IMG/VR virus record: IMGVR_UViG_3300043395_004461
Location: 1 to 62,275 of that record
Strand: one strand, 5' to 3'
Length of the DNA: 62,275 bases
From: a virus
The position numbers and the translations under genes were made by a program. A model generated the notes under the pieces. It had not been told where the DNA came from and did no database searches. It was given only the letters and a program-made list of their open reading frames with translations. Shown piece after piece: positions 1-8,022 of the stretch; the stretch's first letter is position 1, and each line of letters starts with the position of its first letter.

Positions 1-1
1 G

Positions 2-562
2 TCCAAAACTCAAATTATACTATCTCATACATCAAGGGAGGTCGAGGAATACTTGACCTCCCTTAAACTTAGATATAATGGTAGTTTCGATAGGGTTCCA
101 CACTTTGTAATTACAAGAAACGGCCAGTTATTACAACTCTTACCTGAGACCGCTGTTAACAATTTCTTTTCAAAAGAAACCATCAACCAAAACTCAGTAA
201 TTATATCTTTAGAAAATTTGGGATGGCTCGAGAAGAAACCATTATCAAACCATTATATTAACTGGATTGGGAGTATTTATAAAGAAGAAGTTTACGAAAA
301 GAAATGGAGAGACTTCTTTTTTTGGCAACCATACACCCAAGTTCAAATTGAATCACTTGCTGGGTTATGTAACCAATTAACTGATTCTCTTCAAATTGAA
401 AAGAGGTCCATTGGACATAATACCAAAATAGAAGGTATTACAAAATGGAATGGGATTATATCAAGAAGTAATATCGATAGTAGATATACTGATTTGAACC
501 CATCTTTTAATTTCGAAAACTTCGCAAAATTTTTTGAAAATGAACAACAATATGCTGAATGA
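2..562 (+). CDS. N-acetylmuramoyl-L-alanine amidase (endolysin), 5' truncated
   Basis: This is the C-terminal part of an Amidase_2-type endolysin that would cut the amide bond between muramic acid and the stem peptide at lysis. The reading frame is open to the left edge, so the true start lies outside the window. The fragment opens with a hydrophobic strand ending in LSHTS, which carries the expected first zinc histidine. A FVITRNGQ strand and a later SIGHNTK histidine match the family. The usual third ligand (Cys or Asp about eight residues after that His) is not obvious, so catalysis is not assured. The next gene overlaps its 3' end and spanin-like genes follow, which fits a lysis module. 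Confidence 0.8.
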   Translation, partial: SKTQIILSHTSREVEEYLTSLKLRYNGSFDRVPHFVITRNGQLLQLLPETAVNNFFSKETINQNSVIISLENLGWLEKKPLSNHYINWIGSIYKEEVYEKKWRDFFFWQPYTQVQIESLAGLCNQLTDSLQIEKRSIGHNTKIEGITKWNGIISRSNIDSRYTDLNPSFNFENFAKFFENEQQYAE

Positions 563-1115
563 AAGATATGATGAGATTAAAAATCTCCTAAAAAAATCAA
601 GGATGTTAGTTGAGCAAGACACTCAAGTCAACGTTGCCAAGGATTTAGAAAAAAGAATTTCACAAGACAATGAATATGAAACAGCTGTTTCAGACATTGA
701 ACAAGATGAACAACCAACTCAAGAGGATAGGGTACAAAAGTACAGAATCTCAGGAGGTATTTTAGCCCTTCATGGTAAAGATAAATCTGACTTGGACATA
801 ACAACCGATGATAAGGTTGCCTTTCAGGAAACCATGGATGAGTTTGTTGAGGAGGTTTCAGACTTAGTTGACTTCAACGTTTTGAATGTATATCCAAATA
901 ATGTAGAATGGTCAGGTAAAGTTATTGATGAAGATTTGGAATTCATATTCACAATTGGTGAAGATAGTGGAATCTATATCAATGGACAGATGGTTAAAGT
1001 GGACCAAGAATTTTTGGATATGATTAACAAGCTTCAACAGTTTTACCAAAAATTCAAATCTAAATGGGGTAAAGTACTGGCAAGCAGAAAGAAGACAAAA
1101 GAATCACCAATGTAA
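540..1115 (+). CDS. Acidic phage protein of unknown function
   Basis: The protein has 191 residues and overlaps the end of the amidase gene. ATG 540 was chosen over an upstream TTG; ATG 552 is also possible. The N-terminus is a basic helix ending in SRMLVEQ, a weak match to the [I/L]xE tag seen elsewhere in the window. The middle is very acidic, followed by a probable alpha/beta region around the sequence NVEWSGKVIDED. It lies between the endolysin and the spanin-like pair. I do not recognise the family and infer no function. Confidence 0.75.
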   Translation: MNNNMLNERYDEIKNLLKKSRMLVEQDTQVNVAKDLEKRISQDNEYETAVSDIEQDEQPTQEDRVQKYRISGGILALHGKDKSDLDITTDDKVAFQETMDEFVEEVSDLVDFNVLNVYPNNVEWSGKVIDEDLEFIFTIGEDSGIYINGQMVKVDQEFLDMINKLQQFYQKFKSKWGKVLASRKKTKESPM

Positions 1116-1116
1116 T

Positions 1117-1479
1117 ATGTTAACAAAAGTTTTGAATTTTATTAAAGAATATTATAAAACAATACTGAAGGTAGTCTTCGGTTTGTTTATTTTATACTAC
1201 CTTATATTTTTTCTAACGCCAAGGGTTCAAATGGCGGCTGACCAAAAACAACAATTGGATTCACTAAATTCAGTCATCAAACAATTACATGAAGACAATT
1301 TGAAATTGGAAGATAAAATCTCTGAGTTCGATAATGAAATCGAACAAGTCGACCAATCCATCAGCAAAATAAAAAATCAAAAAACAATTGTTAAAGAAAT
1401 ATATCATGAAAAAATTAGCAATATTGATAAGCTTACTTCTCGTGAAATCGATAGCTTTTTCACAGACAGATACAAGTAA
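1117..1479 (+). CDS. Inner-membrane spanin-like protein (Rz-like)
   Basis: The 120-residue protein has one N-terminal transmembrane helix (about residues 16-34) followed by a long heptad-like coiled coil and a short charged end, IDSFFTDRYK. This is the layout of an i-spanin, which links inner and outer membranes in the last step of lysis. The gene starts one base after the previous stop, and its last 74 bases contain the start and signal peptide of the next gene in another frame, a classic Rz/Rz1-style nesting. Function is inferred from topology and position beside the amidase, not from sequence identity. Confidence 0.6.
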   Translation: MLTKVLNFIKEYYKTILKVVFGLFILYYLIFFLTPRVQMAADQKQQLDSLNSVIKQLHEDNLKLEDKISEFDNEIEQVDQSISKIKNQKTIVKEIYHEKISNIDKLTSREIDSFFTDRYK

Positions 1480-1816
1480 GGTTGAAAAATGTTTTCCAAT
1501 TCCTGTTGTTAAACAAATAATGAAGGACTTGGTTAGTGGAGACGAGGCTAAAACTCAATTAAAGTTAACTGAACAACAATTGTTGGAAACTGAAAAGAAA
1601 GTTTCTTTAAAAGATAGTGTTATCACAACCCTGAGAGCCAAAGAAACAAATTATTTAACCATAATCGATTCTGAAAAACAAAAGTTTGATATAATGGAAA
1701 AATATTCAAAAAAACTTGAGGTTGATTTGAAAAAAGAAAAAGTAAAAAATAAATTCAAATCCATATTGGGAACAGGTGTAATAGCAGTATTAACCTTCTT
1801 TTTAATTACAAACTAA
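1406..1816 (+). CDS. Secreted coiled-coil protein, candidate outer spanin partner
   Basis: The start is set at ATG 1406, which opens a clear signal peptide (MKKLAILISLLLVKSIAFSQ); an upstream TTG in frame would bury it. The 136-residue product has a predicted signal peptidase I site after AFS, a Cys-Phe-Pro motif, a central coiled coil and a hydrophobic C-terminal segment (about 118-134) that could anchor it. There is no lipobox, so it is not a standard Rz1 lipoprotein. The start is nested in the 3' end of the Rz-like gene. Partner role is inferred from nesting and topology. Confidence 0.55.
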   Translation: MKKLAILISLLLVKSIAFSQTDTSKVEKCFPIPVVKQIMKDLVSGDEAKTQLKLTEQQLLETEKKVSLKDSVITTLRAKETNYLTIIDSEKQKFDIMEKYSKKLEVDLKKEKVKNKFKSILGTGVIAVLTFFLITN

Positions 1817-2061
1817 TGGCACTTACAAATTCAGAAGTTAAAGAAATCGAGGTAATGATTCGTAAAGAGATTAGAAACTTTATGGAAAATAATACTGTTC
1901 GACAGTTTGAAGACAAACTCATGGATAAAATCCAAAAAGAAATTAAAAGGGGAAAGCTCGAGGGTGATATAAAAGATATTACCTTAAGAATGTTCCGTGA
2001 GTTTTATCAATTTATGTGGATGAACAGAAGTTATTGGGAACCAAGATTAAAAAATGCATAA
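1816..2061 (+). CDS. Small helical protein of unknown function
   Basis: The 81-residue protein starts on the last base of the previous stop codon (TAATG overlap), so it is translationally coupled. It is charged and mostly helical, ending with an aromatic stretch (REFYQFMWMNRSYWEP). No family was recognised. The coupling suggests it belongs to the lysis/structural operon. Confidence 0.7.
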   Translation: MALTNSEVKEIEVMIRKEIRNFMENNTVRQFEDKLMDKIQKEIKRGKLEGDIKDITLRMFREFYQFMWMNRSYWEPRLKNA

Positions 2062-2062
2062 C

Positions 2063-3070
2063 ATGAAACAAGACGCATCTAAAGATTTCAAAAATGCGGT
2101 TGATAAAGCATTCACAACTCAACCAAACGTAAAGTTAAATTCTTCAACTATGAAAGATGCAATGGCTCTGAAACAATCATTCAAAGAACAACAAGAATTA
2201 GAGGGAGGGGTAGGAGATGAAATGACTTTGAAAAAATTATCAAAAAAACATGGAGTTAGTCTTTGGGAGTTAGTTAGTCAATTTGATATGGGCGTTGAAG
2301 TAGAAAGAGAACACACAAATGATTTGAAAAAGGCAATGGAGATTGCGATTGACCATTTAACGGAAGACCCAAAATATTATAAAAAACTAAATTCAATCGA
2401 GAAAACAAAGGAGCCAAAAATGACTGCTAAGAAACAATTTTCTAAGGACTTACAATTAGATAAAGATTTTTTAGACTTTAAAAAAAGAGCAAAGTACAAA
2501 CAAGGATACAGAGATTTCAATTTTGGAACCCCTAATGTTACAGTTGATGACCCATTTATAAATAAAAGGAAATGGAGTAGACCTGGTAAAGAAGAAGCTT
2601 TCGAGGCAACGGGTTCAGGTTCATCAGGGGCATTTTCAGGTCCGATAGCCTTCAAAGACAGTGAATTTTTGAGAAATAGTTTCAAAGAAACTCCCAAACT
2701 TAAAGAAGGACTCGCAACAAATGCGATGGACCTTCATGGTGTTGAAAAAGCAGAAACCAAAGAAGCAACTGGTTCGGGGTCCGTAGGTGGTTATGAATCA
2801 CCATCGATGTGGGCCAAGTCGACAAAAAAGAAAGATTGGGGACCAAGTAGAAAAACACAAGTTCCTGGGGGTTCATTTGTAAAGGTCAAAAAAAAGTGTA
2901 CAAAGTTTCCTTATTGTAATCAAGGAGATATAAATGCATTAATTTTAAGTAAAAATGAATCAGTAAAAGAAGCTGTGCGTTCTATTTCTAAGAAATATAA
3001 TATAGGTGAAAATGTTATCATATCTATTTTGGAACAAGAATATTCCAAACTAAACAAAAGAGCTAAATAA
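2063..3070 (+). CDS. DUF5661-like phage protein
   Basis: The product has about 335 residues. ATG 2063 lies one base after the preceding stop; ATG 2054 is an in-frame alternative. Residues ~55-110 contain GVSLWELVSQFDMGVEVE followed by a run resembling AIDHLTEDPKYYKKL, which matches my memory of DUF5661, a small helical domain common in phage virion genes. Two ATGSGS linkers divide the middle, and the C-terminus has a second helical piece with CTKFPYCNQGD. The next gene is a tagged acidic protein behind a TATTTATA box. Probably a virion-associated protein; role unknown. Confidence 0.65.
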   Translation: MKQDASKDFKNAVDKAFTTQPNVKLNSSTMKDAMALKQSFKEQQELEGGVGDEMTLKKLSKKHGVSLWELVSQFDMGVEVEREHTNDLKKAMEIAIDHLTEDPKYYKKLNSIEKTKEPKMTAKKQFSKDLQLDKDFLDFKKRAKYKQGYRDFNFGTPNVTVDDPFINKRKWSRPGKEEAFEATGSGSSGAFSGPIAFKDSEFLRNSFKETPKLKEGLATNAMDLHGVEKAETKEATGSGSVGGYESPSMWAKSTKKKDWGPSRKTQVPGGSFVKVKKKCTKFPYCNQGDINALILSKNESVKEAVRSISKKYNIGENVIISILEQEYSKLNKRAK

Positions 3071-3073
3071 TGA

Positions 3074-3081
3074 TATTTATA
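3074..3081 (+). promoter_or_regulatory. TATTTATA box, putative phage late promoter
   Basis: A perfect TATTTATA lies 14 nt before ATG 3096, in the intergenic gap after the DUF5661-like gene. The same octamer precedes most tagged genes in the window. Confidence 0.5.
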
Positions 3082-3095
3082 TAAAAAATACACAA

Positions 3096-4763
3096 ATGGG
3101 TAAGTTTGAAAAACATATTGATAGTTTAATCACGAAGATTCTCAATGAAGAAATTGAGACAAAAGTAAAAACAATTTCTGAAGAGATGGGTGAGTGGCAA
3201 GAGATTGAAGTTGATGAGGACCTAAAAGGAGGACAAAAAAAATTAGACGTTGCCGCACCTAAGGGTAAATTAACCGCAGCCGATTTCAAAAAACTTCGTT
3301 CTAAGAAAAAAGAAACTAAAGAATTTTTCTATAATGATGATTCAATCGAGGATGCTGAAGAAAAATCTCAGGACGAACCAACTTACGTTGGTAAAGGATT
3401 GAAAGATAATAAAATCAAGGCTGACTTAAGAAACAGAATCTTTGGTTCTTTCGATGATGAACACGGTTGGTTTGATGATAAGGATAGACAATTCACTGAT
3501 GAATTTGACTTTGATTATGATGAAGAGGTTTTTCCAACATTTGATTCTTTGATGTCTAAATACGGAAAAAAACAATCATGGTTCAGTCCTAACGATGGTG
3601 AAAAATTTTTCTCAAAATACCAAGAAAAATTTGGTGGGGTTCCTTTCAGGGTTAGAAAAATGAAAGACCTGGGTGAAGAGGCGGAAACAGAAGAAGGTAA
3701 TGCTTTCACAGGTGCTTTAGCTAAAGCAAAAGAAAGTGGTAAAGACTCCTTTGAAGTTGACGGAAAAAAATTCAATGTTAAAGAAGAAAAGAATTGGATT
3801 CAAAAAACAGATATGAAAAAAGGTGCTCTACATAAGAAATTAGATGTACCTCAAGATGAAAAAATCCCACAGGCGAAATTGAAGTCGCTGAAAAAAGAAC
3901 TTATGAAAAAGGCCGAGGGAGATAAAAAATTATCGGCTTCCGATTCAAAGTTACTGAAACAAGTAAACTTGGCTTTGACTTTGAAAGGAATAAAAGAAAG
4001 TGCAAATACAATCTCTTTCAGTGAGGATGAATTGATTGATTTCATCGAGAATATTGTTTTAGAGCAACAGGTAAAAGATAAAGCAGAAAAAGAAAATATT
4101 TCAAAGAAAAAACCTGAGGGACTGAAAAAGACAGAAAAGGCTTTAGCAGGTTCTAAGAAAGAAAATGAAGACTACGCTAAAGAGGTTGTTAAAAAAATGA
4201 AAGAATACGTCAAAGCAGGTTCTAACGGTGAATTTAAAGAAAACCCTGAGGAATTTCCAGAGAGTAATTATGACCTTTCAGGAATGAAAGAAAAAACAAA
4301 GAAATACCATCCTTCCCAAGCGGTAGATGAATACATAGATGCATTTGCATATCCTGGTCAAACAAATCTTGTTTTTGATGAAATCAAACCAGAAGATGAA
4401 AAGATTGAAATGTATTTGAAAGGTGATTCTAAAACAGGTAACGCTGTAAAAGATAAAGACGGTAAGGCTTTGGGTAATGTTGTTCCGAGTGAGGTAGGTG
4501 AAAAATTCATGAAAAACTATAAGGACAACTTATATGGTGCTGAACAAATGAACACTTCTTATAAAAGACAACCTATGCCTATTGAAACTGCAGGTGAAGA
4601 AAAAACACAAGGGGGACTTGCAAAATTCAAGGGGTCATCTACAAAGAAGGCAAGTAGTATTCTTAATAAGTTAGAATCAGTAGAAGATAAGAAATTGAAA
4701 ATTGTTACTGAAGAAATGAATAAGATGAAAAACTTGATTTCGTATAACAGAAAAACACAATAA
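3096..4763 (+). CDS. Large acidic tagged virion-type protein with an internal second tag
   Basis: The 555-residue protein begins with a basic amphipathic tag, MGKFEKHIDSLITKILNEE, ending in a prohead-protease-like site (ILNE/E). Residues ~46-70 (KKLDVAAPKGKLTAADFKKL) and ~242-258 (KGALHKKLDVPQDEKIP) are short modules I have seen in many phage proteins. At residues ~307-324 a second tag-like stretch occurs (FSEDELIDFIENIVLEQ), so the chain could be cut in two during head maturation. The rest is highly charged and low in hydrophobics, like T4 core or internal proteins. It sits downstream of a TATTTATA box. Function in the capsid is inferred. Confidence 0.75.
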   Translation: MGKFEKHIDSLITKILNEEIETKVKTISEEMGEWQEIEVDEDLKGGQKKLDVAAPKGKLTAADFKKLRSKKKETKEFFYNDDSIEDAEEKSQDEPTYVGKGLKDNKIKADLRNRIFGSFDDEHGWFDDKDRQFTDEFDFDYDEEVFPTFDSLMSKYGKKQSWFSPNDGEKFFSKYQEKFGGVPFRVRKMKDLGEEAETEEGNAFTGALAKAKESGKDSFEVDGKKFNVKEEKNWIQKTDMKKGALHKKLDVPQDEKIPQAKLKSLKKELMKKAEGDKKLSASDSKLLKQVNLALTLKGIKESANTISFSEDELIDFIENIVLEQQVKDKAEKENISKKKPEGLKKTEKALAGSKKENEDYAKEVVKKMKEYVKAGSNGEFKENPEEFPESNYDLSGMKEKTKKYHPSQAVDEYIDAFAYPGQTNLVFDEIKPEDEKIEMYLKGDSKTGNAVKDKDGKALGNVVPSEVGEKFMKNYKDNLYGAEQMNTSYKRQPMPIETAGEEKTQGGLAKFKGSSTKKASSILNKLESVEDKKLKIVTEEMNKMKNLISYNRKTQ

Positions 4764-4791
4764 AAATTCACAAATTTTTTAATTTAACTAT

Positions 4792-4827
4792 AATTCTCCA
4801 TAGATGAGCTCTATGGAGAATTTTTTT
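4792..4827 (+). terminator. Rho-independent terminator overlapping a start codon
   Basis: A perfect 13-bp inverted repeat (AATTCTCCATAGA paired with its complement) with a 5-nt loop is followed by at least five T. It lies just after the 3096-4763 gene. The ATG of the next gene (4804) straddles the 5' arm and the loop. Confidence 0.85.
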
Positions 4828-5271
4828 AATTGGATGTCTAAAACAATACCTGATGAGGAAGTTTTGGTGTGGTTCAGTGTGCACAACATGAATTATGAAA
4901 AAATTGAGTTATTTGGAGATATATTCAAAAGTCTCAACCAAATAATTGTTGATACATATATGGGGGAGACTGAAGGTGAAACAAAAATCACTTTGAGCCA
5001 AGAAGATAAAGAGAATCATTTTGAATGGTGTTGGAATACTTTAATCAAAACATTTAGAAAAGAAAACATTCAAATTAAATCAAACGGGGACCACAAAGAA
5101 TATTTCAAACAATTTTTTTTGGACAGTTTTTATAATCAATCTCAAGAAAACGTGCGAATTTCAATTCCAGAATTTTTAAAAGATGTTTTTGATGTAGAAA
5201 AACCATTTTCAAAATCTGACTTAGATATTCTTACAGAGTTGTATAAACTGATAGAGAAAAATATGGAATAA
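4804..5271 (+). CDS. Protein of unknown function starting inside a terminator
   Basis: The 155-residue product is acidic and helical and matches no family I know. Three in-frame starts are possible: ATG 4804 at the edge of the terminator loop, ATG 4813 in its 3' arm, and ATG 4834 just past the T run. The last gives MSKTIPDEEVLVWF and needs no translation through the hairpin, but there is no promoter-like sequence after the terminator, so expression would depend on read-through or on unfolding of the hairpin. The body contains WFSVHNMNYEKIELF and a helical C-terminus. Confidence 0.65.
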   Translation: MSSMENFFNWMSKTIPDEEVLVWFSVHNMNYEKIELFGDIFKSLNQIIVDTYMGETEGETKITLSQEDKENHFEWCWNTLIKTFRKENIQIKSNGDHKEYFKQFFLDSFYNQSQENVRISIPEFLKDVFDVEKPFSKSDLDILTELYKLIEKNME

Positions 5272-5352
5272 AAAAAACCTCGTTTTTATTTACACCAGAC
5301 CAAAAAAAGTTAAAATTAGAATATAAATAAACTTTTTTCAATAACTCGAAAA

Positions 5353-5535
5353 ATGGAAACATTAGAACAAATCAAAGAAATGGCTGAGTTGTTATCTGTA
5401 GATACAACTAAGTTTTTCAAAGGAAACAAGAGTGCAGGAACAAGAGCAAGAAAAACCGCACAAGAATTGAAAGCTCTTCTTCAAAAATTAAGAGGAGAAA
5501 TCCTTGAGCACAAAAAGACAGAAACTAATGCATAA
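5353..5535 (+). CDS. Histone H1-like (Hc1-type) DNA-binding protein
   Basis: The 60-residue protein matches the small histone H1-like proteins widespread in Bacteroidetes: an N-terminal helix, a TTKFFKGNKSAGTRARK core with the GN(K)xAGTRARK signature, and a basic C-terminal helix (QELKALLQKLRGEI). These proteins bind DNA non-specifically and compact the nucleoid. In a phage it could shape phage or host DNA. It has its own start after an AT-rich leader of about 80 nt and overlaps the next gene by 8 nt. The family signature is strong; the phage role is inferred. Confidence 0.8.
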   Translation: METLEQIKEMAELLSVDTTKFFKGNKSAGTRARKTAQELKALLQKLRGEILEHKKTETNA

Positions 5536-5716
5536 TATTGAAACAATATACCTTTTTATATTTGTTTTTACAATATTAGTAACATTAAAAAATGTCGCGA
5601 AGTTTTTAAGTGCCCTGTTACAAAAGGAACCAAGACCATTGGTTTATAGTAACAGGGAACTTATCTTCCTTGGTTTATCATTGAGTTATATCATCACTTA
5701 CATTATTTCACTATGA
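5528..5716 (+). CDS. Small two-helix membrane protein
   Basis: ATG 5528 is preferred over TTG 5504 because it places the first hydrophobic helix at the N-terminus. The 62-residue product has transmembrane segments at about 8-26 and 44-60 joined by a basic loop (QKEPRPLVYSNRE). It overlaps the histone-like gene by 8 nt, and its stop overlaps the next start (ATGA). A holin-like role is possible from size and topology, but the lysis genes are 4 kb away, so it is left unassigned. Confidence 0.65.
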   Translation: MHNIETIYLFIFVFTILVTLKNVAKFLSALLQKEPRPLVYSNRELIFLGLSLSYIITYIISL

Positions 5717-6147
5717 GTTTTTACAAAGAAATATCAAGTTTCGCAGACTACCTTCGTTCAATTAGAAAACTTAAAAATTACTTGAGTTTTGATTTGGAAT
5801 TCCCAGCAAAATGGACTTTACCAAAATCTATGGTGGATGAAAATCAAATTGTACCATTTGAGACTGAAGACTCAAATTTAAAAGGTATTTCATTCGTTTC
5901 AGAATTGAATGAAACTGCAATAAATAATACGTTAACAAAAGTTTTGAAAATTATTAAATTGAACAAAGAGAGAGAAATAAAGGAAAAATTATTCAAACAA
6001 ACAATTGAACATTTGAAAGAAACTTTTGAAAAAACTGATTTAGATAAATTAAAAAAACTTTATTTTGATTTCGAAGTAGAGGATACAAACCTAACAATTA
6101 ATGATGAGTCAGAGAGCGGAGAAAATATTGAGTTGGTTGAACAGTGA
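5713..6147 (+). CDS. Protein of unknown function
   Basis: The 144-residue protein starts in a 4-nt ATGA overlap with the membrane protein gene. It has an N-terminal SFADYLRSIRKLKNYLSFDLEF segment shape, a charged helical middle and an acidic C-terminus. No family is recognised. The tight coupling of 5528, 5713, 6101 and 6256 suggests one translational unit. Confidence 0.7.
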   Translation: MSFYKEISSFADYLRSIRKLKNYLSFDLEFPAKWTLPKSMVDENQIVPFETEDSNLKGISFVSELNETAINNTLTKVLKIIKLNKEREIKEKLFKQTIEHLKETFEKTDLDKLKKLYFDFEVEDTNLTINDESESGENIELVEQ

Positions 6148-6292
6148 GAAAAATAAAGATAGCCGAGAACTTGAAAAGGAAAAAGAAAAACTTATCAAAC
6201 AAATAAAAAAATTGAATAAGGAGGACTTATTTCCAAAACCAAAAAAATTATCACTATGGCAGAAAATAAAAATACTACTTCTGGGGACTTAG
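6101..6292 (+). CDS. Small coiled-coil protein with amphipathic C-terminal helix
   Basis: The 63-residue ORF overlaps both neighbours (47 nt upstream, 37 nt downstream) in different frames. It is a Lys/Glu-rich helix followed by KLSLWQKIKILLLGT, which could lie on a membrane. Start is ATG 6101 or 6104. The overlaps and lack of a known family keep confidence moderate. Confidence 0.5.
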   Translation: MMSQRAEKILSWLNSEKNKDSRELEKEKEKLIKQIKKLNKEDLFPKPKKLSLWQKIKILLLGT

Positions 6293-6486
6293 AGAAGTTA
6301 GCCCTTATCGCTGACTCTGTTCAGACAATTTTCAAAGGTAAGGCAACAATAGTTTTCGAACTTGAGAGTGATGAATTTAAATCCGTTATAAATCATTTCA
6401 GAGAAATAGATAGACATCACAAACAGTTCTCAATCGATATTTCAGGAACTGAGTTTCATTTTGTTCTTACTGAGGAAGTGAAGTAA
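6256..6486 (+). CDS. Small acidic protein of unknown function
   Basis: The 76-residue protein begins MAENKNTTSGDLEKLALIAD and contains two predicted strands (ATIVFELESDEF, FSIDISGTEFHFVL) around a basic helix. It overlaps the preceding ORF and converges on the minus-strand gene, whose 3' end it overlaps by 20 nt. No family recognised. Confidence 0.65.
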   Translation: MAENKNTTSGDLEKLALIADSVQTIFKGKATIVFELESDEFKSVINHFREIDRHHKQFSIDISGTEFHFVLTEEVK

Positions 6487-7105
6487 ATTTTCTATAAAGA
6501 ACTTTTTTATCAAACCCTTTCGATTCTAAAAGGGCGTACAAATATTTTCTTTGAGGGGTGGATGTGTCTTTTATGAAAAGGCAATCACCCCTCTTTATTT
6601 TATGAAAGTAAGAAGACATACACTCAACAAACCTTAAAGATTCGTTTTCCGATTTAACAGTAAATAAAGAAAATTTGTCGTCATCCTGCACCACCACTTT
6701 ATTATTTAGAGTTGAGACCATTTTTATCCCATCACCTTTTAGATATGTTTTTACAAAATAATTCAAGTTAATTTTTTTGTTTTCCTGTAGGTCGTAAAGG
6801 TATTCTTCTTTTTTATATGGCTCAATCAAAATCAAAGTCATCCCCTTTTCATCCAATCTTACCCTTTGAAATCTACCGAGTTCATCTGTAAGATATACTG
6901 GTTCCTTTTGTTCTGAACTCATATGTACGATACCTAACTCATAACTACAATCACTACCCGATTCAACTTGGGTTTCGAATATAACTTCCTGACTCTCATT
7001 CATCATTTTTTTATAGAGTAAGTGAGCCTTTTGTGGGGTTATAAACTTGTTTATTATTTTTTTCTTTTTTTTATTTTTGAAAAGAACTACAGAATAGTTG
7101 GCCAT
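6467..7105 (-). CDS. Protein of unknown function, divergent from dnaJ
   Basis: The 212-residue product starts MANYSVVLFKNKKKKKIINK and consists of alternating strands and basic helices, with no transmembrane segment. I recognise no catalytic motif. Only 2 nt separate its start codon from that of dnaJ on the other strand, so each gene's promoter must lie inside the other gene or further away. It converges on the 6256-6486 gene with a 20-nt overlap and no terminator between them. Confidence 0.75.
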   Translation of the reverse strand: MANYSVVLFKNKKKKKIINKFITPQKAHLLYKKMMNESQEVIFETQVESGSDCSYELGIVHMSSEQKEPVYLTDELGRFQRVRLDEKGMTLILIEPYKKEEYLYDLQENKKINLNYFVKTYLKGDGIKMVSTLNNKVVVQDDDKFSLFTVKSENESLRFVECMSSYFHKIKRGDCLFIKDTSTPQRKYLYALLESKGFDKKVLYRKFTSLPQ

Positions 7106-7107
7106 AT

Positions 7108-8022
7108 ATGAAAAATTACTACAATATTTTAGAAGTTGAAGAGAATGCGTCAGATGAAGAAATTAAAAAGAGCTACAGAAATCTTTCTAAAAAATTCCAT
7201 CCTGATGTGAACCCTCAGGGAGCTGAAAAATTCAAAGAAATAAATGAAGCTTATGAAATCTTGGGTAACAAAGAAAAGAAACAAACATATGATTTCCAAA
7301 GAAAAAATCCTTTTCAAGGAAGTCAATTTGAAAGTTTTTTCGATAATATGTTCAATCGACAACAACAACCACAAAGAAAAAAATCCGCACCTGATAAAAT
7401 TATAAAACTCCAAATCAACCCTATAGAATCTTATTTGGGTTTGGAAAAAGAGATACAATATACAAGAGACTTGGCCTGTAATTCATGTGGGGGTTCGGGT
7501 GGAGATAAAGTCCCATGTTCACATTGTAGTGGTTACGGTTTCCATATAAAAACATTTGGTACTGGTTTTATGGTCCAACAGATTAGAACAGTTTGTCCAA
7601 CCTGTAATGGTCAAGGGCAAATGATTACAGAGAGATGTTATTTATGTGGTGGTAGAGGTACAAGTCAAACTGTAAGTGATATTCGAATTAAAATACCTAC
7701 AGGGTGTGATAATGGTCAATTTTTGAAATTACAAAGTTTGGGAGACTTCAAAAATGGTGATGTAGGTGACTTAGTAATTCAAATTGAACTAATACCGAAA
7801 GATGGTTTTGAGAAATTAAATAATGATTTAATTTATAATCTATTCTTGGATTTAAGCGGAGTTACTCAAGAAAAGTATATTATCCCACATCCCGACGGAA
7901 ATTTGAGTATGGATGCACCAAAAATATTTGATACATCAAGACCATTAAGACTAAGAGGTAAAGGTTACAATGGAGGAGATATGTATATCAAACTCAACGT
8001 TAAATTCCAAAGACCTGTCTAA
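7108..8022 (+). CDS. dnaJ: DnaJ-family co-chaperone
   Basis: This 304-residue Hsp40 stimulates the ATPase of DnaK (Hsp70) and delivers substrates. The J domain (residues 1-65) carries the HPD motif at 31-33. A short Gly/Phe-like linker (to ~85) precedes four CxxCxGxG zinc motifs: CNSCGGSG (124-131), CSHCSGYG, CPTCNGQG and CYLCGGRG (177-184). A reduced substrate-binding beta domain ends at 304, shorter than the usual ~370. All class A motifs are intact. No dnaK is in the window, so it would have to work with the host DnaK, as lambda and T4 do during assembly or replication. Confidence 0.95.
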   Translation: MKNYYNILEVEENASDEEIKKSYRNLSKKFHPDVNPQGAEKFKEINEAYEILGNKEKKQTYDFQRKNPFQGSQFESFFDNMFNRQQQPQRKKSAPDKIIKLQINPIESYLGLEKEIQYTRDLACNSCGGSGGDKVPCSHCSGYGFHIKTFGTGFMVQQIRTVCPTCNGQGQMITERCYLCGGRGTSQTVSDIRIKIPTGCDNGQFLKLQSLGDFKNGDVGDLVIQIELIPKDGFEKLNNDLIYNLFLDLSGVTQEKYIIPHPDGNLSMDAPKIFDTSRPLRLRGKGYNGGDMYIKLNVKFQRPV

